A stretch of DNA of 64,000 nucleotides from Stenocarpella maydis (taxonomy: Eukaryota; Ascomycota; Sordariomycetes; Diaporthales; Diaporthaceae). Positions 10,581-21,629 of the stretch are shown piece after piece (position 1 is the first letter of the stretch; every line of letters starts with the position of its first letter). The stretch covers positions 47,617-111,616 of the forward strand of contig NQMI01000147.1 of the NCBI GenBank assembly GCA_002270565.1, given 5' to 3'. The notes under the pieces were generated by a model. It worked only from the letters and a program-made list of their open reading frames with translations, had not been told where the DNA came from and did no database searches. A program made the translations under genes and the position numbers.

Positions 10581-12429
10581 ATGTCGCTACCTGATGGGAA
10601 AGAGGTCCTGCCAGGATCGGACTTTGCTCATCCGGCTGATGATGAGCAGTCACTCCATCGACAGGTTGACTGGACCAAGGAGGAGGAGGCCAAAGCCAAG
10701 CGCAAGTAAGGGCTCAATCTACACCCGGTTCCATAATGATTGAACACGGCTGATGTAATAAATTCGCAGGCTGGACCTTATCATCATGCCCATTTTGACC
10801 CTCGGTTTCTTTTGCCTGCAACTTGACAGAGGAAATATCGCAAATGCCATCACGGATAACTTCATGCAAGATGTTGGAATCAACCAGGACCAATTTAACG
10901 TTGGTCAGCAAATGCTCTCGTTGGGAATTGTGCTCTTCGAAATCCCGTCCAACATGATCCTGTATCGGGTAGGACCCGGCAAGTGGCTCACACTCCAGTT
11001 GTTCCTCTTCGGATTCGTGAGCCTTTTTCAGGCCTTCCAGTACGGATACGGTGCATTTATCGCCACCCGTTTTCTTCTGGGTGTCACAGAATCAGGTTTC
11101 ATCCCGGGTGGTCTCTGGACGCTGTCGACATGGTACACACGGAAGGAGACAGCAAAGAGAGTCATGTTCTTTTACTTCGGAAACCAGTTCGGCCAGGCAT
11201 CTTCCAAGCTCCTGGCCTACGGAATCTTACATATGCGCGGTGTCGGGGACAAGGCCGGCTGGTTCTGGCTCTTTGCCATCATGGGCTCCTTCACCGTGCT
11301 CTGCGGTTTCATTTATGGCTTCTTCTTACCGGACTCATTCAAGAACCCCCACAGTACTTTCCTCCCGTTCGTGCGCATCTTCGACGACCGGGAGGTCCAT
11401 ATCCTCCGCACGCGTGTCCTGCTTGACGACCCGGCCAAGGGCAGGAAGAAGAAGCGCATTGGGCTGCCTGCGTTCAAGAAGGCCGTACGTGATAATACCT
11501 ATCCCTGACCCGTGCGGAGAGTTTCCGAACCGGAAACAGTTTGATTGATTGGTCGTTTAGTTCTCGAATTGGCGTCTTTGGGTACATTTCCTCATCACGC
11601 TTTGCAATAACGGTCCTCAGCGGGCCTTTGATACCTACTCGCCCTCGATCGTCAGCAGCTTCGGCTTCCCTCCTCTAACCAGCAATGCCCTCGCATCAGT
11701 CGGTCTCTTCCTTCAGATTCCGGTGTCCTTTAGCTTCAGTGTCGTGTCGGATCGCTTGTAAGTCAGGGTGTCACACAAGCCTCCCCAGTTGACGGAACGT
11801 GTTGCTGACGGGTCCTTACAATGCGAACAGCAACAAGCGTGGTGAGACTGTAATTGCTGGGTTGAGTTTACATCTTCTTGGATACGTCTTCAACCGCATC
11901 TTCACCGAACTGCGTGGCCTCCGAGGCGTCCGATACTTTGGTGTTGTGTGGACGCAAACATTCGGAACCTTCCCGCATCCGCTTAACATCGCCTGGATGT
12001 CCCTGACCTGCACGGACTCGGAGGAGCGGGCGCTCGCCATGGCAATGTAAGTTTGTCTCTTATGGGACCGGCTAACATCTTGAACTCGACACTGACCCAC
12101 CCGCCAGGGTTATCATGGGAGCCAACATTGCGGGTATCTACGGTGCCCAGATCTTTCGCTCCGACGACAAACCGCTCTACCGCCGCGGTTTCGGTATCGA
12201 CATCGCTGTGCTCGCGGTCGGCGTCACACTGGCGGTCGTACGATACTCTGATGGTTGGATTCTGAAACGCCGAGCAGCCAAACAGGGCCAGCTTGCGGCA
12301 GTCAACTCAGACAGTGAGCAAAACTTGCGGGGTGATGAGAAGAGAGGACTTCAGCAGGTGCAACTAGGCAGTGGACAGCCTACGCCGGCTAGACACGACA
12401 TGAAGACTAAGCCGAATGCTACTTCGTAA
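10581..12429 (+). CDS. MFS anion:cation symporter (Dal5/Tna1-like)
   Basis: Five exons: 10581-10705, 10770-11484, 11561-11757, 11831-12046, 12108-12429 (524 residues). All introns are 60-76 nt with GT..AG ends, and the joins restore family motifs: KLDLIIMPILTLGFFCLQLDRGN at intron 1, FSNWRLWVHFLITLCNNGPQ at intron 2, SDRFNKRGETVIAG at intron 3, AMVIMGANIAGIYGAQ at intron 4. The LDRGNIANA segment after helix 1, IPSNMILYRVGPGKW and the central cytoplasmic loop are typical of the ACS family of the major facilitator superfamily, which imports small organic anions such as allantoate, nicotinate or other vitamins into the cell. Substrate cannot be told from sequence. About 12 membrane segments. The soluble N-tail (about 42 residues) and C-tail (about 60 residues) are charged. 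The start at 10581 is chosen because a further upstream ATG adds only 20 unsupported residues. Confidence 0.92.
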
Positions 12430-14292
12430 CTAAGAGGCTGGCCATGCTGGATGGGGTGTTCCGTTGGACAGAGTCTGTGTCAGAGCGTTTGAGGTGGCAT
12501 TGAGAATGCATCTGCTTTAAAAGTCTCAAATGACACTTTCTTGCACGAAACCTTGTGCTAAGTGACCAGAAAGTCAATGAGATTCCGCCTTGTGCTGGTT
12601 CTAGGATGGCCGCCATGTTGAAGACTCATGCTTCGCAGGGATAAGTGACCTTCCAACCTGTCCAGTTGGTTGACCAATTGAGCTCGGAATGTAAGGATAT
12701 AATTTATATCAGGAGCTCGTAATGGCAGATCGGGGCCCATCTTGTGCCCCGAGTCTAGTTAGTGCCTCGTGAGCTCATGCAGCCAAGCATGCTTCGTCTC
12801 GCTGGGTCTCGAGAGTCTGAACTTTAGGACGAGTATGCGGCTGACTGCTGTGGCGTCGTTCCCAAACGAGCGTGGTATTAATATACATATTTTGGACGAC
12901 GACTCAACCCCACGGTTTCGGTCTTCTGCTTCAGCCAAGCTGTCCCGAGTTAGCTGGTTTCTATTCTTAGGAAACAGTAAAAGGTTTGGTGTTTGGACCC
13001 CGCAGACGAGTTTACACTACACTAGAAGCCATGATTTTGTTTCTCTTTGTTGCAATTATAGACCAATAAAAATCCCTCGACGGGGGGGGGGCAAAGCACG
13101 GCACAAGTGGGCCGGCATCGCCCGAGGCTAGAACCTAGAACGTAGAACCTACTCCAGGTCCCAAGACGCTGTCTCGGAAGAACGAGAGTGAGCCCCCCCC
13201 TGTAAAATACCCCTGTACCGCACAGACCACTATAAATGCCCATTCACGTGCGCGCGCCCACGCACCTACATCCGCCCCCGTCCCCCTAATCGCATCCTCC
13301 TCCGTAATATCTCCAGCCAGCATTAGCACCGTCGATGCAACCAGCACGCAATAGTGCTAGGTATCATCCCCCCTGAGAGACACCTGAGCGGGTTCAAGAG
13401 CAACGACAAGAACCAGATCTCTTGTGCCCTCTTCATCACAGAGGCGAATAGCTTCCTGGAAGGCTCGAGAACAGCAAAAGGAAGAGGTCTGCACACGGTT
13501 ACCACGTGCACAGCAACCGACAAACACCATCTGGCACAGCAGCGGGAGAGTGGACGCAAGAGAGGCAACAAAACAACAAAAACACCAACAACAACAGAAC
13601 AAAAATATAAACCGCACTTGGAGGGGCAACACATTTGAGATGAAAGCCACAGAGCAGCTGGAACCAGAAGACGAGAAACAATATAACGGCTACAGGGGAT
13701 AACCAAGAGGGGGGGCCACTCTATAATCCACCAGCGAACCAACACAACCTCAAAACTCTCCAACACACACAACCAACACCTCAACCCGCCTATACACAAG
13801 TAGCTACATAGCGTGGTACGCATCACACTACACCTGCACTACTCGAAAGAGCTGTCATATCCGTGCCGCTGTTGCATTCCGAGGGCTGCATCCCCACCAG
13901 CTGGCCGCCGTCTTGTGGCTGCTGTGACGGTCACGTTGCCTGGATATGGCTCTCAACAGGCCAGAATATGCAGTCAACGGCTGCAGCCTGCAGCCCACAC
14001 GCGAATCAGAACCCCACTTACACCCTTGCTCTATCTATCAAGATACTTATTACACTGCATAGTACTCCGTACTTACTATGTATGCGGAGTAGCGTGTGTG
14101 CACACCCCCCCAGGTCCGGGGTGAAGTCTGCATGGGCCCCAATATGGCATGATCCCACGCTGCTCGGCTGGGCACAGCGACCTACAAATGGCTCACGGCG
14201 TCCTCCCCGCCCCGGACCGTTGGCCTTGGCTTCCAACGTCTCCTGCTCTAGGATGACGGTCCAAAGCTTGTGTCCTGTCCAAGGAGCTTGCC
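12430..14292. other. Intergenic, no supported gene
   Basis: Contains a G run at 13083-13091, a C run at 13193-13200 and an A/C-rich tract (AACAACAAAAACACC type) at 13560-13610. Open frames here overlap on both strands and show no domain. 14000-14290 is probably the promoter and leader of the acid phosphatase. Confidence 0.45.
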
Positions 14293-15640
14293 ATGAGATT
14301 CCAGGTCGCCCATCACCTGGCTGTGGCTGCCGCTGCCGCTGCCGCGTCTGTTGTTGTGCAGCAGGCCTTGGCCGACACCCTCAGCCCGGTCAGCCATGTG
14401 AAAGGCAAGGCCTTCGACCGTCTTGCTGTCATCTGGCTTGAGAATACAGATTACGACCTGGCTGTTGGAGACCGTGAGCAGGCCCAACCTCCTCCCTTAC
14501 TGAAAACGGCTCTTTTCTTCTCATCGCGCAAACACTGACAGACAAGCTTGCAGCCAACCTGGCATGGCTCGCCGCCAAGGGCATCACGCTGAGCAACTAC
14601 TTCGGCGTGACTCACCCATCCGAGCCAAATTATGTTGCCTCTCATGGGGGTGACTACTTCGGCATGGACAACGACGCAGTCAACACCGTCGATGCCAACG
14701 TTTCCACGATTGCCGACCTGCTCGAGGACAAGGGCATCGCATGGGGCGAGTATCAGGAAGACATGCCGTACACCGGGTTTGAGGGAAAGGAATGGCTGAA
14801 CCAGGTTACCGAGGCCAACGCCTATGTGCGGAAACATAACCCTGCCGTCATATACGGCGCCAACTCGGAACGCCCCGACCGGCTGGGCGTCATGAAGAAC
14901 CTGACGCTTTTCTACGACGACTTGGCCAACGAGGCGCTGCCGCAGTGGATGTTCATCACTCCCAACATGACGTCTGATGGACACGACACGTCGGTCACCG
15001 TCGCTGGCGAGTGGACTCGCAGCTTTCTCGAGCCTCTCCTGACCGACTCGAGGTTCATGAACAACACGGTTAGTTCTCGACATCATCACCTGCGTGCAAG
15101 CTTGCATAGCTCCTCTGGCGATATGTTGCTGACAGCCGCGCTCCTCAAAAGCTCGTGCTTGTCACCTTTGATGAGAATTCCTCCTACGCGCTCACGAATC
15201 GTGTGCTGGCAATCTTGCTGGGAGACGCCATACCCCCCGAGCTGGTCGGCTCCACGGACAGCAGCTTCTACAATCACTACTCGGAAATCGCGACAGTTGC
15301 AGCCAACTGGGACCTATACACTCTGGGCCGGTGGGACGTCGGGGCTAATGTATTCTCTTGGGTTGCGGACAAGACAGGTGACATGGTGAGGGAATGGAAC
15401 GAAACCTTGGCGCCCGCCCTGGACTTCATGTTCTACAACCAGAGCTACAACGGGGTCTTCAACAACAAGGGCTCATTCCCCGTCTATCCTTCTCCCAACG
15501 TCGAGCTCGAGAGCCCCGGCGGCAGGACGGTCTTGCCGGCTATCAAGGAAAGGTGGGCGGGTAGTGCCAACCCGGATTACTACTCGAGCGTCCTCGAGGT
15601 ACCTGATGGGCTGCACCCTCCGGCTGGCTATGATGTGTAG
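14293..15640 (+). CDS. Secreted acid phosphatase, PHOA type (phosphoesterase family)
   Basis: Three exons: 14293-14473, 14554-15068, 15152-15640 (394 residues). Residues 1-27 are a signal peptide with an alanine-rich core. The sequence follows the fungal phosphate-repressible acid phosphatase / phosphoesterase family (PF04185): AVIWLENTDYDLA at residues 44-56, GITLSNYFGVTHPSEPNYVAS, the TFDEN motif right after intron 2, and a C-terminal tail ending DGLHPPAGYDV. Intron joins restore the motifs (GDPNLAWLAAKG at intron 1, MNNTLVLVTFDEN at intron 2). Multiple N-glycosylation sequons fit secretion. The enzyme hydrolyses phosphomonoesters outside the cell at acid pH. Homologues are induced by phosphate starvation; I did not identify a regulator site here. 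Confidence 0.92.
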
Positions 15641-16066
15641 CGTAAGGTGGGGGTATCTTTACGAGTGAAACCGGGTAGCATGACCAACTCGCATGACGCA
15701 GCCATCAACTCAAAGAGCAGAAGAGCTATTCCATAGGCGATAGCACTGCCGTCGCCAAGGACAAGGAAAGCCCGAATGGGGATTGTAGTGCGCGCCCTGG
15801 CCGGGTGGCTCGGCCGGGCGCTCGACATTGCAGCTGACGATGTCAAGGCCACGACAAGGCCCATCAACACGCCCACTCGCCAGAGGAAGGCCCTCTGTAC
15901 GCCCAGAGCCAGAGGGCCCAGAGGGCCCAGAGGCTAAAGCACCCAGAGGGTTAGGGTTGATACGGGGTAGCAGTTTACTATTTAATAAGTCTAAAAAATC
16001 ATAGCATTGACTTCCTTAGAATATTATGTTGGGTGGGTGGCAGCTAAAAGCTGGGTGGGCCGAGTA
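15641..16066. other. Intergenic with CCAGAGGG short repeat and AT-rich relic
   Basis: 15906-15948 holds a short degenerate tandem repeat of CCAGAGGGC units. 15960-16060 is AT-rich. No gene is supported. The stretch ends at the TA target duplication of the MITE. Confidence 0.55.
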
Positions 16067-16384
16067 TTCTGACTTGCAAGCGAGAGTATCAAAACCACGC
16101 TAAGTGCGCGCACATGACACACCACATCTGGATTTCCAAGTCTCCTTAAATCCAGCTAATTCCACCCACCACACCTCCAAAATAGCTTCAAATTAAATAA
16201 AGCTTATATCAAAATAAAGAGCTTTCTTTCCTCTTTATTTTTATATAAGGCTTATTTTATTTAAAGCTATTATGAAGGTATGGTGCATGGAATTAGCTGG
16301 ATTTGAGGAGACTTAGAAGGGTGTGGTGTGTCATGTGCGCGCACTTATTAGCGTGGTTTTGATACTCTCGCTCGCAAGTCAGAA
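16067..16384. mobile_element. Fold-back MITE with long terminal inverted repeats
   Basis: 318 bp bounded by TA on both sides (16065-16066 and 16385-16386). The left arm begins TTCTGACTTGCAAGCGAGAG and the right arm is its inverted near-copy. The match extends about 130 bases inward from each end (both arms carry a CAAAACCACGC block, a GTGCGCGCACATGACACACC block and an AATCCAGCTAATTCCA block), leaving a short AT-rich loop near 16205-16245. Non-coding. The TA duplication suggests mobilisation by a Tc1/mariner-type transposase. It lies 223 bases upstream of the RFC3 start codon. Confidence 0.88.
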
Positions 16385-16607
16385 TAGCTGTTCAATTAAG
16401 CGTTGGTCCGTGCTCACGCGCTCTGCTGTAGTGGAGGACCCAGGCTTCCCCATTAGAGAGACGGTGACGCGACGCGTCGTCCTCGCAAGGCCCACCAAAC
16501 CTCTTGGAGTTGCGAACAGCCGCATCAAGCAATCTCGGCTTCGGCAAGGACCCAGTCACAGTGTCCCGCTGACCACACGCCCTTCAAGCTGTCACCAACT
16601 CTCCAAA

Positions 16608-17912
16608 ATGTCGGACTTTGAGGACGAGATGGACGTTGACGTCCCTGCACCGTCCAGGGACGTCACATTTTCGTCTGACAACACTGCCAAGGGCAAACGA
16701 AGCGCTGCCAACCTCCCCGTCGAAGCCGAGGACAGCTTGCCATGGTGAGTGAGACTGCGCGAAATCCCACCATGTCACATGCGATCCCTCGATCCCGTAA
16801 CTGACGCTCAGAGTTGTCAGGGTTGAGAAATACCGTCCGGCAACCCTCGCTGACGTCTCGGGTCACCAAGACATACTCGCAACCATCAACAAGTTCGTCG
16901 ATTCCAACCGCCTTCCTCACCTGCTCTTGTACGGTCCTCCCGGAACCGGGAAGACCTCGACGATTCTTGCCCTCGCCCGCCGCATCTATGGCGCCGAGAA
17001 TATGCGACAGATGGTCCTTGAACTGAACGCCTCCGATGACCGTGGCATTGATGTCGTGCGCGAGCAAATCAAGACTTTCGCGTCAACGAGGCAGATCTTC
17101 ACCATGGGAGGCTCAGGCAGGGGTGGCAGCAACACCCTGGCTGCCTACAAGCTGATCATACTGGACGAGGCGGATGCCATGACGAATACGGCACAGATGG
17201 CCCTCCGTCGCATCATGGAAAAGTACACGGCCAACACTCGATTCTGTATCATCGCCAACTACTCGCACAAGCTGTCACCTGCACTGCTGTCTCGATGTAC
17301 AAGATTCAGGTTCAGCCCGTTGAAAGAAGCCGACATCAGGGTGCTTGTGGACAAGGTTATTGAGGAGGAGCACGTCAAGATCGACCCTGGCGCTACCGAG
17401 TCTCTGGTGAAGCTTAGCAGGGGTGACATGCGAAGAGCGCTCAACGTGCTGCAGGCCTGCCATGCATCCAGTAATACCAGCTCTTCTCCTTCTTCTTGGG
17501 CTTAACTAACGAAACCTTAGGCACCCCGCTGCAGCCACGCGACGGCCCAAAGATAGCAGACGAGGACATTGTCCGGGAGACCATCACTCTCGAGACCATC
17601 TATAACTGCATCGCCGCACCACCTCCAGGCGCTATCCAGGACATACTTCAAACCTTGCTCAGTACCAGCGACGTGACTTCTTGCCTCACGACCGTCAACA
17701 CCTTGAAAGCCGCAAGGGGCCTCGCACTCGCTGACATTATCACAGCCCTAGCAGAAGAGGTCACCAAACTGCAGGTCAAACCCGAGGTCATGATTACATG
17801 GCTGGATGCTCTCTCCCAGATCGAGCACAGGATATCTGGGGGCGGCTCAGAAGCTGTTCAGACTGGCGCTGTAGTCGGCGCCATCAGGAACGGCGTTGAA
17901 CTCATGGGCTGA
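16608..17912 (+). CDS. RFC3: Replication factor C subunit 3 (clamp-loader AAA+ ATPase)
   Basis: Three exons: 16608-16744, 16821-17470, 17521-17912 (392 residues). The joins give SLPWVEKYRPATL at intron 1 and ACHASSTPLQ at intron 2, both canonical for this subunit. Walker A GPPGTGKT at residues 84-91, Walker B LIILDEAD at 157-164, sensor-1 region IIANYSHKL about 189-197, and the SRC arginine-finger box about 203-205. The C-terminal part (from ETITLETIYNC) is the collar domain. It is a small subunit of the five-part RFC that loads the PCNA clamp at primer junctions in the nucleus. Length and motifs match yeast Rfc3 (RFC5 in mammalian naming). No damage is seen. A MITE occupies its upstream region. 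Confidence 0.95.
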
Positions 17913-18136
17913 GCAAAAGCACAGAGCACAGTGGTACTTCCGGACACATGTATTGTATGGGACGTGAATGATTTGCATGCTACGGAGTTGGGGACATGGA
18001 TACTTCAGAAACTACCAGATAACTGCTCGCTGACCTGGCCTACATAATTGCTCATTTCAACTAGCCGGGCACTGAAGCCTGCAACTCTTCGTCTGTCAGC
18101 TGGGAGATCCTACTCGCTCCTAGTGTCAACATCCCT

Positions 18137-18844
18137 CTAATCCACACCCCCCTGGAGCTTTCCATCAACAAAAGGCCACATCCGCTTCACGCACCACAAG
18201 ACCTGCCTATCAGTTGTCTCGTGGTACCAAGGATGTGCCGGGTTTCTCAAATTCACCTCCTCATTCCGCCGGGATCGCTTATCCTCAATGTCCAACCTGT
18301 ACAGGCAATGCAGCACATGGAAGTCCAGTGTCTGCTCCCGTACGGAGCTGTCGGTGTTCTCTCCTAGGTAGCCTGTCTCAAAGAGCTCTAGGACGATGCG
18401 CCAGAAGCACTCGCGCTCGCAGCTGTGGAAGTATGGCTTGCCCTCTGGCCCGTCCAGTCCCCTACCCGAGGCAGATTCGGAATTCGGGCCTGGGCCGCGG
18501 ATGTTGAGTGCGTCCAGGGCGTCCACGGCCTCTTTTGCAGTCGTGTCTGGGAGGCTTGCGAGCCTCGAGATGAGGTACGGGGCCGGTTTTCCTCTGGCTT
18601 CTTCGAGGATGCTGTAGAGGTAATGGGGCACGTCGTTGTGGACGTGCTCGGTATTCTCGAGGGTCCTGATGATATCGGCTGGGTAATTCCAGCAGAGGAG
18701 GTCCCAGAGTGCTCGCTGCTGCTGGTGGAGCTCTCCCTGTTCGGGCATTGTGTTTGAGTTGGCGGGGCCTGCTTGACTCGCCATATTCGTCGCGTATCTT
18801 CTCTCGATCGTCTCTTGTTTCCCCTCGTTGTGTCGTTCTGGCAT
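18137..18844 (-). CDS. Hypothetical protein, unknown family
   Basis: Single-exon frame of 235 residues when started at the ATG at 18844. The frame continues upstream only to a GTG. A second ATG at 18784 would give MASQAGPANS and 215 residues. The product is soluble, without signal peptide or membrane segment. It has a Leu/Tyr-rich first half (RALWDLLCWNYPADIIRTL) and a tail with HPWYHETTDRQVLWCVKRMW. It is convergent with RFC3, whose stop lies 225 bases away. I do not recognise a domain; it resembles the many lineage-restricted fungal proteins that occur near HET genes. Coding status is likely from length and composition only. Confidence 0.55.
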   Translation of the reverse strand: MPERHNEGKQETIERRYATNMASQAGPANSNTMPEQGELHQQQRALWDLLCWNYPADIIRTLENTEHVHNDVPHYLYSILEEARGKPAPYLISRLASLPDTTAKEAVDALDALNIRGPGPNSESASGRGLDGPEGKPYFHSCERECFWRIVLELFETGYLGENTDSSVREQTLDFHVLHCLYRLDIEDKRSRRNEEVNLRNPAHPWYHETTDRQVLWCVKRMWPFVDGKLQGGVD

Positions 18845-19592
18845 CAAGTATCCGAATTGGCGATGTTCGCTTTCGTTCCGACTTGTGGGTTTTCGATGGG
18901 ACAGTAACCACCGGACATTAGACGCCACGTATTTATAGGGCTGGCCGCTTGGAAAGGTTTCATGAGTGACACATACACGCCAGGTTTGTCACCTTATATT
19001 GACGACTGCCCGAGGTACTCAGTCAGCGCGCTGTGACTCCTAGGCTCAAGTCTATGCGCAGACAGTGCTGTCGCCGGTTTTCTTGCTTTGCGTCCCAGTC
19101 ACGTATATATCTATCGCTGACAGGCCCTTGAACGCCCCTGCATGTACGGCCGGCTTTCACTCTCCATTGAGGCAGGTCCACAAGTGAGAGACAGGCATAG
19201 GCCGGGTGACGCATGTTTTTATTTTGGCGCATCTCCTAATTTTGGCTCCAAGTTGTTCCATCGAAGTTAAATTCCTGGCCTCGACTTGCGGCACCATGCG
19301 CTGAAGACATCTTCCATTTGAACAAGTTTCGATCTCTTATCAACGAACTGAAGGGGGCTGGGAAGGTGCCTTGTTTGTAGGTGACATTAGAGACCAAGTA
19401 AGAACTAACTGAAATAAAATACGAGCTAAGACACTGTTACTAAATCGGAGCTCTCCGGATGAGTGCAATATACCAAGGCTCCAGGGACTACGGGTAGTCA
19501 GGCAACACGTTTCTTGGGCGGGCCCCGCAAATTGTAGTCTTTACATCTGTCCTGATCTACCCAAAACCTTGCTCTTACAACTGGAGGATATT
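18845..19592. other. Intergenic, no supported gene
   Basis: Upstream of the unknown protein at 18137-18844 (minus) and downstream of the HET pseudogene. The frames are short. Nothing recognisable. Confidence 0.45.
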
Positions 19593-21629
19593 TCATACGA
19601 TACTGAAGCGCGAGAAATCCAAGAGACGGTTTGCTGCCTTCTCAATGGCCTCACCATTCATAAGCCCTAACGCCCAGCACGGTCCAATATGAACGTAATG
19701 AGCATCCACACACCTGAGAACCACTGGCACGCCGCAGCCGATGATGACACAAACAACATCAGAATTCACCATTCCTGGTGGACCCCAGCCTAGGTATCCG
19801 TCATCTGTCCAAAAGGCTACATAGTTCATCACCAGTGAGAGCCTGTCTGACGTGAGCTTGGGAAGGTGAATGCGCATGGTCGAGATGTCCACCAGATCCT
19901 CGGGAACTTGCCCCGAACCCACAAGATGCGACGCAAGGTCTCCAGGACCGAGGAACTTCTCGACTAGACTCGAATGCGGTGCCAGACCGAACTCCTCGAT
20001 TAAACTTTGAGCTAGGGACCCCATGACAATGATCCCAAGAATGCAAAGCCTGAGCATATCCCGTGCCGGTGTCGAGCTGTCGACACCATTTTTGGAGGTC
20101 GGATCTTGGTCTAAGAAAATAATTCTTGCCAGCGCCTGAAGCACTGGGATTCCTGGCATATAGTGACTGTGGCTGTCCCGGCTCGAGACGTAGTCCCGGC
20201 AGAATAAAGTCCAAGACTCATGATCGACGCCTAGACGACGAACTACGGAAACTTGGTCGCACAACACCCCGCGGGCTCTCAAAGTTCCCCCGGCAATCTC
20301 GAATTTGTTTTCTTCTTTGTTATGTGATAGTGCCCTGGCATGTGGTCCAGCGGCATTCTGAAGACCCGGAGGCTGGTTTCCACCGGCGAAAAGGCGATTC
20401 TGCCCATGATAGAATTGACCCCATGTAAAGTCTTTTGAAAGCGCGTCCCAATTCGGCACCCAGGAGGGGACAAACAGTCTGTGGCGAGGATGCTCGGGGG
20501 TATCGGAGAAGGCACCGTGTCCAGCCTCGCGCAGAACAGATAAGCGGTTCTCAGCGTAGACGTACTCCCTGGCGAAATTGAAAAACACATCCTCAATGGA
20601 AGCAGAGTAGTCTGGCTTGAACTTCCGATCGAGAATGCAAAGCACACTGTAAAGCTTGTCCCGGGGGTCTGTGGCTTGTTGAATACGCGTGTGGAGCACA
20701 AGCTCATGCCAGATGAGAGGAAGGTCCTGCACTGGTGCGTCCTTTGACCTTTTCATGAGCTCCGTCAGGTTGGGCAGCTTGTTTAGAGTCCCCCAGCCCA
20801 GGAGTCTCCGCCCCTCCCTGGATGACAGGAGAGACCACAGGCCAGCATCCACATTCGCCGGGCATGGCAGGCCCTCGATGCGAAGCAGCCATTCCCAGAC
20901 GACCCAGAAAGAATAGAGAGGGAGGGTCTGCTGCCCGCAGAGCATCACGATTTTACGTGACAAGACAAGCTCCTGTGTGATCCACGACCGACTAAAGTAA
21001 GCTCTCTCTCGAATCTCTCGACAGCCATCCCAGAAGTCGTTACCGCTGCTGATGGTCCTTTTGTCTGTACCATGCTTGTCCTTCTGTCAGAGGCTTGTGT
21101 TTTCAGGATCCAACCACGTGAGTAAATCCTTCCTCCGCATTCCATCGTTTACCTTGGGAAATATATCCCTCATAATCCTCGTTGAGTCTTCGCTGCCCCC
21201 ATTATCAGGGCCTAGCCACGAGATAGTCTTTGCCGCGGGTTTTTATATGGACCCCATCATTTGGACTTGGCTACTCCTCTCAGGGATGTCTTCTTGGTTG
21301 ATGCACACTGCGTCGATCCACAGAGGAACGTTTGCCAACTCCCACTGCGGTACCACGTGGCTGATTTTCCGATATCGAACCAGGAAGTTAAATAAATTTT
21401 CAGTCGCCTTGAAGTCGGTGCCATTCATGAACACTGGGGTCCGGCTCATCTCAACACCCCACACATACAACAAGGCGATGTAGTTCAGTGTAGGATCGTC
21501 TAGGGTGGCAGTCATCAGGCTGCAGCGCACAGGCGCGTAGTCATCGTCAAATCCGGAGCAAGACACGCGCAGCAACCTGATCTGCTGCTTTGATGTGTCC
21601 AGCGGTGTGTATAGAGTTTGGTTGGCCAT
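19593..21629 (-). pseudogene. HET-domain gene with two in-frame stops
   Basis: One uninterrupted frame of 679 codons runs from the ATG at 21629 to 19593 and is broken only by TAA at 21243-21245 (codon 129) and TGA at 21087-21089 (codon 181). HET hallmarks lie on both sides: YIALLYVWG at 50-58, LWIDAVCINQEDIPERSSQ at 103-121, then after the TAA AKTISWLGPDNGG, and after the TGA RAYFSRSWITQELVLSRK, ATDPRDKLYSVLCI, and a C-terminal VVCVIIGCGVPVVLR box. No GT..AG intron could remove either stop without deleting conserved sequence. HET proteins govern vegetative incompatibility, the cell-death response when unlike hyphae fuse. As written this copy could make only a 128-residue fragment. Both stops could arise by C-to-T change (CAA to TAA, CGA to TGA). 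Confidence 0.88.

Noticed and set aside
14451..15107. Minus-strand 218-codon frame
   Set aside because: Antisense to the acid phosphatase exons; Val/Gly/Arg-rich shadow.
15945..15960. Single GGTTAGGGTTG, telomere-like
   Set aside because: Only one to one and a half units, next to a CCAGAGGG repeat; chance is sufficient.
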